Assembly (NCBI GenBank): GCA_023078555.1
Contig: CM041198.1
Span: 10,091,836-10,155,835, forward strand
From: Ulva prolifera
Taxonomy: Eukaryota; Chlorophyta; Ulvophyceae; Ulvales; Ulvaceae
Length of the DNA stretch: 64,000 nucleotides
Direction of reading: 5' to 3'
Position 1 is the stretch's first letter; every line of letters starts with the position of its first letter. A model generated the notes under the pieces. That model was not told where the DNA came from, ran no database searches, and was given only the letters and a program-made list of their open reading frames with translations. Shown here in pieces: positions 32,365-44,300 of the stretch. The position numbers were made by a program, and so were the translations under genes.

Positions 32365-33757
32365 CTAGGCCTGTACAAACTGTGCCCAGAAACTTTTGAC
32401 TGTTTGCCAGTAAAACACCGCATCTGCCTCGTATGCATCCATGTGTCCGCTGTTGGGGCACTCTGCCCAGACCTTGTGCTTTGTCACAGCTAAATTATTG
32501 ATGTGTTGCATATGCTCAAATGGTACGAGTTCATCCTGCAAGCCAGAGCGTGCATCAATCTGAACACATGTTCGGCCAGAACAATGGCCACGACTCGAGC
32601 GCACTAAATCATGATGTTGAGCTGCACCTTCATGGACGCTATGAGGAGCATCGGAGTGCTTGTTATCTGGCGCACACAATCGCGATTACGCCACTTGTTT
32701 CGGACCAGAAAGTTGAGGAAGCCATTCCGTCCAAATGCAAATCCCAGGAACGGGAAAACACGTGGTACCATTTCTGGCACCGAGAGAAAGGAATTTTCGA
32801 TCACAGCTGCACAGATGTGAGACTCGTGCTTTGACACCATGTGCAAAGCAACAGCCCCACCCAACGACTTGCCATACACTACAATCCGAGCTGGGTCTAC
32901 ATCTAATCTCTCGCGTACATGCCTTAAAGCTGTTTCAGCGTCCATTTCAAGTCCTGCTTGCGATGGAGATCCTGCACACATGTACTACGTATGCCATGAC
33001 AGCCAGGGCATTGGAATACTGTTGCGTTGCCTCCTTGGATCACATGATGTTGGACGGGCAAATCAATACTTGCCCTGATTATGCCCATGAGCGACGGAAC
33101 GTCATAGCCTGGATTATCAGTAACGTGGACGTGCTAGAACGCTGGGTGTGCTGCACTTGTGAAAGAAAGCCTCAAAATCTGGACAGTGTGCAGTAGCTGT
33201 CGCGACTTTGTGGCGGACTGACCTTCAGACTTGCCATAGCCACGATATCCAAGAACGAAGACAGCGCATCGAAGGTGCTTGATCAATAACGCAATGAATG
33301 GTAGTCTAAAGCTCATGTTGCCAGCATTCTCTTGAAAAAACAGGACAACCGGCAGTTTTGTTCCAGGCGCTGTGCCAGATGGCCAGACATGCCATGAGTA
33401 GAGGTTAACGCCATCTGCGGATTTCAACCATAGCTCCTCGTGCTCCAGACCAAATTCGTTGGGATATGCCGCGAATTCATCTGGGATGCCTACATTGCAG
33501 CGGTGTATGCCATATGTGTATGTGCTGATCTGGTCCACACAGGCAAAAAAAGGCATGGAACACGAGGGCTGAAAATTTGGAGTAATCAAGCCACAGGCAC
33601 GCGGCGATGGATGAAGCAGCAGCATACCCGGTATCTTGGGTACATAGAGCAGTTTCTCTTGAAAAGCATACAATGCGCCCAGCCCTAGGGCCGAAACCAC
33701 AGCAGTTACTTTCCATACACGAGAGAACCAGACAAACATGCTTGGAAGGAGCTCCAT
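32365..33757 (-). CDS. ABHD13/Bem46-like alpha/beta hydrolase (303 aa, 4 exons)
   Basis: Exons on the minus strand are 33757-33628, 33489-33223, 32971-32628 and 32535-32365. Phases fit and the sum is 304 codons with stop. The N-terminus has one membrane helix (FVWFSRVWKVTAVVSALGL) followed by FQEKLLYVPKIPG, typical of the membrane-anchored ABHD13/Bem46 group. The oxyanion region is FFQENAGN (the family norm is HGNAGN, so here Gln-Glu replaces His-Gly). Next come YRGYGKSEG, the nucleophile elbow GKSLGGA (Ser), the acid in KDELVP (Asp) and the His in NSGHMDAY. The whole triad is therefore present. Substrate is unknown for the family; a serine hydrolase at an internal or plasma membrane is the fair reading. 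The start at 33757 is the first ATG of the frame; an upstream non-coding exon is possible. Confidence 0.88.
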
Positions 33758-34288
33758 AAGCTGCGGTGCATGCAGTATTGGTTGCTGAGAAGGGCCGCTC
33801 GCTTGCACCACTCCACGACAAAATGGTAGCGATCACGCGAAGGAATGCCTCACGCAGGGGCTTCACAAGATCAATACGTTTCTCTTTTGGCCTTTGATCG
33901 TGGTGGGGTACACCGACATACTTGACGTGTGGCTGTCCACGTGTGCAACGCTGCGTCCTTGTAGCGACTAGCGGTGACCACATCGCCTCGGAGTACTCTT
34001 GTAAGATCGCCCCAGCACTCAACTTCTTGCGATTGCGTTTGCTCGCGCCTGAGTGCGCCCTCGGTCCGCATACGCCTACGGCGCCTTTGATGCATGGAAA
34101 GTTGCGGCACGTGCGGTCCTCCATGTATTGTTCGGCGCTTTCCCCCGCGCAGAGATGTTCCTGTACTACGCGTGAATGCTGTCTGCTCTTGGGGCTTCAG
34201 GTTTGGCATTTGTACGCAACAGCATCGTCATGGTCACTGCAGCGTGACACTGCTGTCTCATTCCGAAGTCCAAGAAAGTCGGCTTCAC
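33758..34288. promoter_or_regulatory. Probable shared divergent promoter region (about 530 bp)
   Basis: It lies between the divergently transcribed hydrolase (-) and MOCS2B (+) genes. An in-frame ATG at 34094 could extend MOCS2B upstream, but the added 65 residues resemble no known N-terminus. No TATA box in a convincing place was seen. Confidence 0.4.
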
Positions 34289-34845
34289 ATGTGGTGTGTC
34301 GATGGCAAATGCTTTGTTCGTATTACACACGAAAGTCTGGTTGTGCAGCAGGCCACGGACCTTGCAACTGACCCCTGCGGGGGCGCCATCTCTGTATTTG
34401 TTGGTACAACACGCAATAATTTTGATGGAAAGCAAGTTGAGAAACTGGAATATGAAGGCTATGAGCCCATGGCATTGAAGTGCTTGCAAGTATGGATTTG
34501 CGTTGTCCTCATGCTGTGTCAGTTCAGTGCCGAGGGCATGTTCGGACAAGCCTGTCCAGAGTCAGTATGTGCGTGCAGGACGTATGCAAACGTGCCATCG
34601 AAAAATGGAGGTTATGCAAGGTAGTTGCCATGCACAGATTGGGTGATGTATGTGTAGCAGAGGCCAGTGTCGTCATTGTCGCTTCCTCTCCTCACAGAAA
34701 GGCCGCCATTGAAGCATGCCACTGGATCATAGACGAATTAAAAGCCACTGTCCCGATTTGGAAAAAGGAGTTCTTCACTGATGGGTCGTCCTGGAAGGAG
34801 AACGCTGAGTGGCGCGCACTGCAAGAATTGAAGGCGCACAAATGA
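34289..34845 (+). CDS. MOCS2B: Molybdopterin synthase catalytic subunit (MoaE/MOCS2B), 2 exons, about 155 aa
   Basis: With MoaD/MOCS2A this subunit converts cyclic pyranopterin monophosphate to molybdopterin in the cytosol, the step that adds the dithiolene sulfurs for molybdenum cofactor. Exons are 34289-34489 and 34579-34845, both phase 0. The family core is clear: [34 protein letters not shown], then the lysine-bearing active-site stretch [16 protein letters not shown] near the C-terminus. Length fits bacterial MoaE (about 150). The start is the ATG at 34289; an upstream in-frame ATG at 34094 is an alternative. Presence of this gene implies a host with molybdoenzymes such as nitrate reductase or sulfite oxidase. 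The partner MOCS2A is not in the window. Confidence 0.9.
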
Positions 34846-36615
34846 ACGATATGCAGTGTCTGCCGTCCAGATATTCTCCCCGCATTACCTGAAACACCCT
34901 CTAACAAGTAGCAAGAGCGGAGAATCTCGGCTTTGAGCTTCGAGTGTCCATGTCCCATGCAATTGCTTACCAAATCCATGTTTGCAGCACTGTGAGCAGT
35001 CTTGCGGCAGGAGCGACAGGTTGAGTGGTCGTGAGCGGGTGTGCTGCCACTACCTTGCTAACCGACCTGTTGGTTTGTTCCTTGTCTACACTTTCATGCA
35101 GGCAGAAGGGCACTCCGTTGCACCCTGTGAGGAGGCCTGGCTTTTTCACTGTAGGGCTTTTCGTCAGGTGGCCCAGTGTGGATATGTTCCTGTGCAGTGT
35201 GCGTGATACTTGTGACGGATAGTTCTGGTGCACAATTATGTACACTTTTGCCATTGCAGCGTTGTCTCTGCACAGGCGTCTTCAATGTGTAGCAGCCTGC
35301 TTAACAGCAGTGATGGCAGAGAGCGGAAGCGGCTGTGTCAACCGCCTCATTGTCTCGTTTCAAGCTTGCGGCATCCTTGTTGAGTAATAACATAAAAAAT
35401 GAAAACTGTCATGAACCGTTGCAAGACAGCCATCTTCAAGGCAGGATTTGAAGTGTCAAGTGCACAATTGCGGCAGCTGTCAATTCAGGCATGGCACGGG
35501 GACTCGTAGATATCAGCTGAGCAATTGTGGAACGTCCAGCGAGGACTTTCTGACAGTTTTATGGCCTCAATTCAGCGGCAGTCGTTGAGTCTGATACTCC
35601 ACGTGGAGTGGGACGTAATGATTGTCGAGGTCATAATGGATTGATCTGAAAGTTCACCAGTTTCACCCCAAAGTATGAATACTTGGTGGTTGGACTATCG
35701 AGGCAGAAGCCCATGCCAAATTAAGTGAACTTCACAAAGCAGAGTCAGACCCATGAATATGCGGCTATGCAGTGCTGCATGCCTACATGGTAGTATGGTA
35801 TGACGTCCCATTCGCACTACTCGGTGAAAAGAACTGTTCACAAGAGTAGTTCCTTGAAGAGGATGGTGCTGTTTTATACACAGCGGCGCGAGGTACAGAT
35901 ACAAGCTTCCATAACAGCAGCATCACTTGTTCATCCGAAAACGTCATCACTGAGCAAGTGCCTGTGCGAAAATGTCATCACTCAGCAAGAGCCCAGATCT
36001 GGACCTCAGTGCAGGCTAACACATGACACCTGCTGGCCAAGAAAACTGGGGTGTGTGTGCCTTGTAATCCCTTTATCATCACGTGCAGTCTGTTGCGCTT
36101 ACACCACGATCAAACTTGGCCTGTTCACAACTACTGATGGGCAGAGAGGCACCTACCGCATATCGAGCAAACATGCAAGCACAATGAAAGTATGCCACCC
36201 TTCAGCAGATACACATTAAGTGCTACTTCTAATTTCGGGCAATTAGACAGTATACATTGCTTTCCCCAGAATCTTCATGATCTGCGTCAGTATCGTTGAA
36301 CAGTTGACAGTGAATTCCGTTGGGAGGGCATTATAACCTGCGCTCCGCAACGCACAGCGACTCATGGATCATATGCAGTGAGAAAAGCAATGAACATGTT
36401 GGCAACGACTTTCAAGGCTTGTGTATGGCAACATATTACCGCCCAGATACACAAGGTCTTCAAGTTGGCACTACCTGTGATGTAAACCCGGAGAAGCCAA
36501 GCAGGTTTTGTTCACCGTATGGCTTCATTGTCGAGCCGTTGTCTATATATTCTGATCGAGCGCCTGCACCAGATTGTAATATGTACCGCTCGCTGCGAGA
36601 CATGGAGGTACAGAC
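34846..36615. other. Long intergenic region (1.77 kb)
   Basis: Only short incidental frames are present. I see no conserved protein, RNA gene or transposon. It separates the 3' ends of MOCS2B and the proteasome gene. Confidence 0.4.
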
Positions 36616-37431
36616 TCAATGTGACCAGGGGAGGTGACGTGCCCCCGGGTGGACGGGCATCATATTCACCAGCACACGGGAGGACTTGCGCAGCTCATTC
36701 AGCCGATTAAATGCATGCTGCAGCACCATACCTTCCTCCGTAACAATGACCATCCGAATGGAACCGCCGGACGAGCCATCCCTTGCAAACGCATGAGCCA
36801 CTGCTCTTTTGCAAAAGTCGACACATGCTGCTTCCGACATGTTATCGACCCAATATTTGTCAAAAAATCCAGTGATATAGGCTGAACCAGAGCCTCCAAT
36901 AGCAAATGGTACCTACACACCGGTGGCAGCATGACAATGTCAATACTGGACCACACTGCAGAAATCGAATTCCAGAGTCAATTCCAGCATGCCAAAAGCA
37001 AACATCAGAGAACTGAGATACATGGCATTGTGGTCATGGCATTGTGGTCATTGGAAGCAGTACACCTTCATGAGTGTGCCTCCCAATGGTACAGCATAAA
37101 TCTGCGGACCATCGTGGACATCCCAGCCCCCGACTATCAGACCAGCGCTAAGCATTCCCTTGTTTGCATAGATCATTTGCCTGACAATGCTTGCTGCAAC
37201 AGAGATTGGGGTGGTCGCCCCTTGCTCGATCTCATGGTCTGCAAGAAATCGCTGAACATATCCTGCAACAGCTTGAGTGTCTCCTGCAGAGCCTGAACGA
37301 CAAAGGAATATACTCTCTGCGAGCTGCGTGATCTTCGCTGCTGTCCTATTGGCAACGTAATTGCCTGTTGAGGTCCTTGAGTCTGCGGCCAACACCACAC
37401 CCCCCTTGAAAGAGGCGCCCATAATTGTAGT
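36616..37431 (-). CDS. PSMB6: 20S proteasome subunit beta1 (PSMB6/PBA1-like), exons 2-3; first exon not found
   Basis: This is the caspase-like catalytic beta subunit of the 20S core particle in cytosol and nucleus. On the minus strand one exon runs 37431-37066 and the next 36912-36616, joined by a GT-AG intron in phase 0. The first exon starts exactly at the mature N-terminal threonine: TTIMGASFKGG, with catalytic Thr1, Asp17 (AADSR) and Lys33 (TAAKIT). CRSGSAGDTQAV and LIVGGWD are diagnostic for beta1. The second exon holds FAIGGSGSAYI and ARDGSSGG (Asp and Ser of the active-site support). The short propeptide and initiator ATG must lie in an upstream exon between about 37440 and 38250, which I could not identify. 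The C-terminal tail after about residue 205 is unlike plant and animal beta1. Confidence 0.9.
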
Positions 37432-38381
37432 CTGCAGACAGACCTAATGTTTAGACACAAGAGTGCTACTGTGCGATGCGATCGAATCAAGAATTGTACT
37501 GCGACTGCCAAGCACTAACGTGCATGACAAGCACGCACTGGACCAGCAGGCACTGAACAGGAATCAGCAAGCGTCCAGAATCAGCTACCTGCTGAAACAA
37601 CGAACATTCAGGATTGAAAATTTGCTGTGAATGCGGGCTCTTTCACAAGTGATTAGAATTTTGACTACAGCAAGTACTCTTCAATCCAATGAAAAGTAGG
37701 CAGTGGCGACCACACTACGATGAAATGATATCAATATCGTACCCCTAGCTGTATTTTGCCATCGCTGTGACAGTGGTCTTGCATTGTGCACTCTCGGACG
37801 CTTGCGAAGACAACGAGCTAAGGTCCGACCGATCGGCGCGATCAGGCTGACTGTCCAGAGGTACGCAATCTATGCCTGTTTGATTTTGGGAGTCGCCAGC
37901 TGACATCTCGGTTGTGGTCGCCAGCCAAAAGTCTGGGGCGGGGGGGGGGGGGGAGGGGGGGGGGGGGGGAGGGGCACCCAACATCAAATGGCGATAAGGG
38001 TGGCGCATGCTGACTGTGGCGTCAGGCGAATCCCAGGAATTTAGATAAACCAGTGCTAGGGATGCTCCAAAACTTGCAGCAGCTCTACCGCTCGAATGTG
38101 TGAGTCGGTGGTTTGAAGGGTGTGGATGATGGTGATCTGATTGACAGCCAGAGCTGTTCTCCACTTCTGACGTCGCCTCTACGTCAGCGCGTACATGGCT
38201 TGCAAGCATCTGATCAAGCCAGAGTATTGAATACCACATATGTGGGACATTGCTTCATGTATTTGATTTATATCGTGATCGCTGCGTGCTTTGCATGCTT
38301 TATTTGGAAGCCTTGAAAAGACCACTCTGGAGCGCCTCGGAATTCCTTGGAAAATTGTGCCTGGTAGCCCAGAGGAATACA
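37432..38381. other. Divergent intergenic region, including missing proteasome exon 1
   Basis: It should hold the first exon of the beta1 gene and the promoters of both neighbours. A long G-rich tract interrupts it. An open frame on the minus strand across the tract (Pro-rich when translated) is an effect of base composition. Confidence 0.4.
37935..37974 (+). repeat. G-rich tract (about 40 bp)
   Basis: Nearly pure G with one C and two A interruptions; G-quadruplex-capable. It sits between two divergently transcribed genes. Confidence 0.85.
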
Positions 38382-41300
38382 ATGCTGGAAGCGGATGAAG
38401 AACGATGGGACCCTGTGTCCTACGCGGAGCGCACGATTCCTGCTGAACATGTCGACGGAGATAATGTAAGCCTCTCCATGATGTCTGCCCAAGTCATCAC
38501 GCCCTTGCTACACGTCACATATCTCCAGCTGTGTGCTTGCAATTCTCTGTGCCCTGTAGAAAATGCACGAAACCGATCTGCGGCCAGTAGGACTGTCCGG
38601 CTCGATGTCGCCCAGCACTGGCGTCAACAGCGATGACCCTGCCAAACACCGTCCGTCTATTATGGCGGCAATGGCGAATCTAAGCTTTCGAGGTGCGAAG
38701 TGGTTCTGGCTGCTGTCTCGCTACGTCCTACATCTGCACGGGGTGACCCACACTGCTGTTAACCTTGTGACTACGACTCGAGCTGTTGACCAATAACGAT
38801 TTCCGCTCGGTAGCTTGTAAACGACGCTCAACATCCGAACGGTTGTTCAGCATACCGCTGACCAAGACGATTTGCTCAAACAAACACTTGTGGCATGCAG
38901 AAGGTTTATCTTCTGTTCCAACCCAAACGGCATTAAAGGTTCTTGAAATTGTCACCAACTCTACAGCCCTACTCGACAACGTGTCCTCTTCAGGATCTCA
39001 TGATATGCCGAATGCTGCAAGCGATGGTGTGCCCTGCCAAACACGCACGAGGCAAGCCTGCAGGAGCTGCTCCCGAACTGAACACAGTTCCACATCAAAA
39101 ATTAAGCATGGTGTTTGCAGATGGCCACAACAAGAGCGATACAAGGTCCATGTTTGATATTCTGGAGCAAAAGCAAACAGCCGGCCTAAGCACCTCTTCC
39201 CTCCGCCGCTTCTGCCGCCACATGGCCGGAAGTGTGTACGTCGCGCTGTTCTTTGCGATCATCACACTCTGGGTGCTCTTTGCAGATGACCTGCGATACG
39301 CAACCTTCCCACCCTCTGCGGACGAAGCCATGGGATGGCTCTCTGTAGCATGCATGGTTGCCTTTGCCTTCGAGATCATCATGTACTCATTTGGCTCGCG
39401 AGCATACGTTGGAAGCTTCTTCTTCTGGCTGGACCTGTTGGCAACTGCATCGATGATCCTTGACATACCGGCTGTGGAGGACGCCATTTTTGAAGCCATT
39501 AGTGGTGACTCTGGCACACTGGAAAGTGCTACGTTGACGCGCGCAACCCGCACATCCCGCATGGGCACACGTGCTGGGCGTATTGCTTCGGTGCGGAGCC
39601 ACTGCCCATGCGGTTGCATATTTCCCCCCATACTCCGCGGCACCCTTTGCATGCTGCAGCGCCTGTTTAACCACCACCATGAGCTATGTAAAATACCAAC
39701 ATTGCTCTTATTTCGTGTGTTCACACCATGTGCTTGCCTGAACATGTTCTTCGGTGTGCAACTGCCACATCTTCGGGAGGCGTTCTGTGCTGGACTTCCA
39801 ACATCGCGATACAATTGTCACGTAACGTTGGTACTGCCCGGGTGTGTCTCAGAGCTGCATGGACATGCAGACCTGCCAGTGCAAGATAGGGCCCAGTCAG
39901 GTGTCAAGGCGCGCTGTGTGCAGGCGATGCGGGTGGTACGGCTATTCCGGCTGATGAAGCTGTTCAAGCATGTGGAGGGTCATGGCGACAGCCGAACAGG
40001 CGCCGTACGGCCGTCTCGCCTGTCCATTGTGTCGCCACCAGTGCAGCAATCCAGGGTAGGGCAGAAGCTCTCAGAGCTCACCACCCGCCGTGTCGTACTG
40101 GGTGTGCTGGCGATGGTGTTTGTGCTGCCATACTGGGACATCGCAAATGAAGTGTATGGCATTAGCCCGAAGTTTGACGAGCAGGGCCTGCGGTCCCTGC
40201 ACAACCAAGCTCTCCTTGACAGTTCTGGGCCGGTCTTCATGCAAGCTCTGGAGGTGTGGTCGCCCACCTTGCCGCTCATGTGATCGCTTTGCCGTTTGCC
40301 ATGTGTTTGCGCTTGCTCTTGCTCTTCTCAGTTTCCGACTGAAGTTGCAAATTGGTTTCCATTTTGAGATTCGGACACAGTATCAGGTCATTTACCCACT
40401 TGGGCTGCATGTATCTATGATGCGAAGACACAAGTGTGCCACAACTGTATCTCTGGCTGCCTGTATACGATGTTGTTACGCCTTTAACAGCAGCTGTTCG
40501 ACGGACCGTTAGGGGCGTAATGTTCTTGTTGCTGGCAGGCTGTCAGTAGGTAGTGCAGTCGGCATGTGACGTGGTGTGACAATCGTCCACAGACTGAATT
40601 ATGATTGCAGGATTATCAGCGAGGTGTCACTTTCAGACTGGCCTCACGGCGAACATCTGAGATGCTGTACCTGCATGTTGCTAATGTGTCATACGTCCCA
40701 GAGGCACCAGAGGTCCTCAAGCTGCGATCGCGTGAGCTGCGGGTTTACGAGCAGAGCACCCCTGAGTGTGATGAGCAACAGTGGGATCTCTGTCTCCGTT
40801 CGATGTCTACCTTTGACAGGTTTTTCCTCCCTGTATTGTGGCATCACTGTTGGCAGTCTGGTTTGTACAGAGGTGTGGTGGTTGCCTGGAAATTGCGTGC
40901 AGAATTTCAGCTCTCGCTGACGCAGTCATGCTTGTGGATGTGTGTGTGCGTTGCGTGCCTGGTGTTTTAGATTTGACGCACGCTTTGCGGAGGCTCGGCA
41001 CCGTTTTCTTTTGCTGCTGTTGTTGCTTCGTTTGCTGTCAGTGTTGAGAGATTGTGCCTTTGCATATGGTCTCCTGTCGCAGTACATTTTGTCTGAGCTG
41101 CCTGGCTGCCTCTTCCCTTGGTGCACACTTTGCCTGACAGTGGTCTGCATGCAGACAGTGGGACAGCCAGATGGACAGCGTGCTGCAAATCTGTAAGACT
41201 GTGTTCATCCTCATTGTTCTGGGCGTTGGCGCTCTACTTTTCAGCGCTGATGCCAACCGCCTCGTGCTTATCCCTGTTGACAGAATGGTGCAGAGAGTCA

Positions 41301-44300
41301 AGAACATTGCTGACAATCCCCGGCATAAGGTGTGTGTCCGTCGCCAGTCGTCAGCCCCTGAAGCTGTGTACCATGGCGACTAGCCGGATCAGCAGCCACC
41401 CCCTCCTTGTTGACCTCATGCCAAGTAATGAGCCAAAACTCAACACATGCCCATGGGGTAGCCATTCAATGCATGAGGCTTTTGGATGTTTTCTGCCTCT
41501 GTGAGCATGTCCTGCTGGAGCACCACCTTACAGGTACATCAGTCACAAGTCATCAGCATCAGCCTGAGCTGTGTGGTCGAGGTGCAGTCGAAGGCTGGAG
41601 AGATGCAGTCCAGTGCAGATGGCTTTGGGCCAGCTGACACTGAGATGCGCATCCTGGAGGCTTCAATTGACAAGATCTCCGAGCTGCTCGCAGTGGCATT
41701 CGGGGACGCTGGTGTGGACATCATCGCCGAGAACATGAAATGTATGGGTGGCCTTAACCCCATGGTGCCTGGCCAGCGAACGGCATGCCCCTCTCCCTCT
41801 CTTCCCGGTGACCTAACATCTGAAATGTTTGGCACAACTCCCACTGGCACATGGGAAGCCTTGCACGATCCAGCCATGGCGCCTTTGAGAGTAGATGTGA
41901 CAGGTTTTAGGAGGTCCTGCAGGTGGCCATCTTTGGATTCTGCGACATTCGGAATTTCACAGACATCACAGAAGTGCTTCAAGAGGGCGTCATGAGCTTC
42001 GTCAACACAATTGCAGATATCGTGCACTCCGAGGTACATGACCACGAGGGCGCAGCAAACAAGAACATTGGAGATGCCTTCCTGCTCGTCTGGAAGTTCC
42101 GCTCAAACTTTTCGTACGGCTTCTTGCACAATGCCTGGCCACTTTGTGCTAAAGTTCCAGACATTTTATCTCACTGTGTCTATTGAGCGGGACTACTATG
42201 TTAAAGAAGTATAAGCTGAGTGTGCTGGTGCATGCAGCTTTCTGCCAAAAGAAGTTCGAAGGTGGTCTGCCATTGCAGTCCAAATGCAGCAGCCATTTAC
42301 GCTGTCATCAGGCCGAGGCATAGGCATCAGGTATAGGCATGAGTGGTTGAACATAGGTAGTGCATGCAGGGATAAGCATCTGCGGGCACTCCTCAAGGCA
42401 TTCAAGAAGACAAGCGCTGTTGTAGACACCGCCTCGCCAGGCGTTCCCAGCCCTGGAATATGGGACGCAAACCCTGGCCACAAGATGTCCAGCAGTACTC
42501 GTGGCAGCTCCATTATCATGGACGCCACAAACAGCTCCATGATAGAACGTATGCATTCACTTACTGTCTCACTTGCTGTCAATTTTCGCTGCACGATGTC
42601 TGTGTGGCTGTCTGGTGTACACCCTGAGTTGCATCTCAGCCTTGTCCTGCTTGTCCATCCGTGCGACAGCGTATGCGTCTGTTAACATTTTCATGGCTCA
42701 ATCAGCATGTTTGCCACCACATTTGCTGCACAGGACGTTCTGGTAGGTACATTCCAGATGTCCAGGTGGGGTGCGCAAGCCCGTCCACAATTCTCCTGTG
42801 CTTTGCAGCTGGGACCTCTGCACGAGAGGCTCGCACTCTGGCCGCGATGAGCGACATGATTCCCCGCGATAATGCCCTCTTCAGCGTGACCAGCCTGTCC
42901 GACTCTACACTGGCTGTTGTTCGTGAGGCCGGCGAACCGGGCGACGCTTTCAATCGCCACTCCAGCACCGTCTCGTGGAATGGCCTGCAAGCACAGCCGT
43001 CCTCAGCCGGAGCGCTGGCGGCCGGAAATCTTAGCCGCTCTGCACATGCTCAGATCTCGGAGCTTGGCGCATTCTGGACCGGGAGTGGTAGCAACACCGC
43101 CAGCCTGTTCGGCACACAGCCTGGCCAACGGACCGCTACGGCGATAGTCAGCGCAGTTGTGAGTCAGTCACCAGGTGACGCCAGATCGTCGCTTCCATAT
43201 CATACCAGCAGCATCGTGATTCATGACTCGCTGAAAGATATCGAGGGGGGAAGCCCACGTCAAGGCGAAGCAGTTGCGCCTCCCAGTGATGGCAGCAGTG
43301 AGGGGCACTTTGACAGTGTTGTGGTGCACGATGCGTCGGTGCTGATGGAACACAGTGGGAGTGGCAGGTCGAGTGGGTCGGGTGGGTCCCGTGCAGGGCC
43401 TGTGGGTGAGAGCGGCGATGAGGATGCATCCAAGAAGCTACACTCAGTTAGCTTCGACATGGCCAAGACACGCGCTCATCACCGCCACAAATCATCCAAC
43501 TACAGCCGGCTGCTTGACTATCGGGTGGACGAATGGTACGGCGCTGCTCGTGTGTGCTGACTGGAGTTAAAAAAAAACTGGAATCTGATCGGATTCTGTT
43601 GTCAGACGCTGCACCAGCACCGATTCATTGCTGCAGCTGATACTGATGACTGGCACCTCTTCAAATCCAATCCGTGGTGCCAGGGGAGATTCATTTGCGA
43701 CTGATGCGATCCATGCGTTGTGCCATGGGTGGGAATAATAACTGCAGCTGTAGGTGATGTGGAGGCCTGCGCATGTCAGTGTTCTGTTTAAGCTGTGGCT
43801 TCTCAGCGTGGCCTGCTCCTGGCGAGGTACAGCATGCAGGTGCACACATCACGCTGCTCTGGTATTATATTCAGCCAGAGCCAAGCATGGCAGCTGCCAC
43901 AACGAGCGTTATTTTTGTGCAGGCTGCCAGTTGAGTTTGATCCCCTCAACGTCCCTGAGGACCTGCGCGAGGAGCGGGCCTCTATGCGTGCAGATGGCGT
44001 GAGTGCAGGGCCCTCGCCTGAGCCTTCTTGTAATGGTAGCGAAGCACCACGACCGCTGTCCCGACAGAGCTCGCATGGCATCATGCTAGCATTGCCGGAG
44101 AAGCTGCGCATGCATGCGGAGCATGCACAGCACCTCGCAGACAATGCTCTCAATTCTTTCGTGATCATCAACACTGCGCTGCAGCGGTCTGCGGCCCTGG
44201 CACAATACGTGCAGCGCAAGGATGTGCAGGCGCGTATGGGCTCTGCATTCCGAGTTGGTATGGGCTTTGGCCTGCATGCCGGGTGCGCCTTTGTTGCAGC

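Noticed and set aside
34094..34288. N-terminal extension of MOCS2B
   Set aside because: The frame is open but the 65 residues are Cys/Arg-rich and unlike MoaE; the ATG at 34289 gives the normal family length.
37745..38239. 164-codon Pro-rich ORF on the minus strand, considered as proteasome exon 1
   Set aside because: The proline stretch is the translated G tract, and no donor in the right phase joins it to the Thr1 exon.
39095..39814. 239-codon ORF on the minus strand across the cyclase voltage sensor
   Set aside because: It overlaps exon 3 of a well-supported gene and shows no protein family features.
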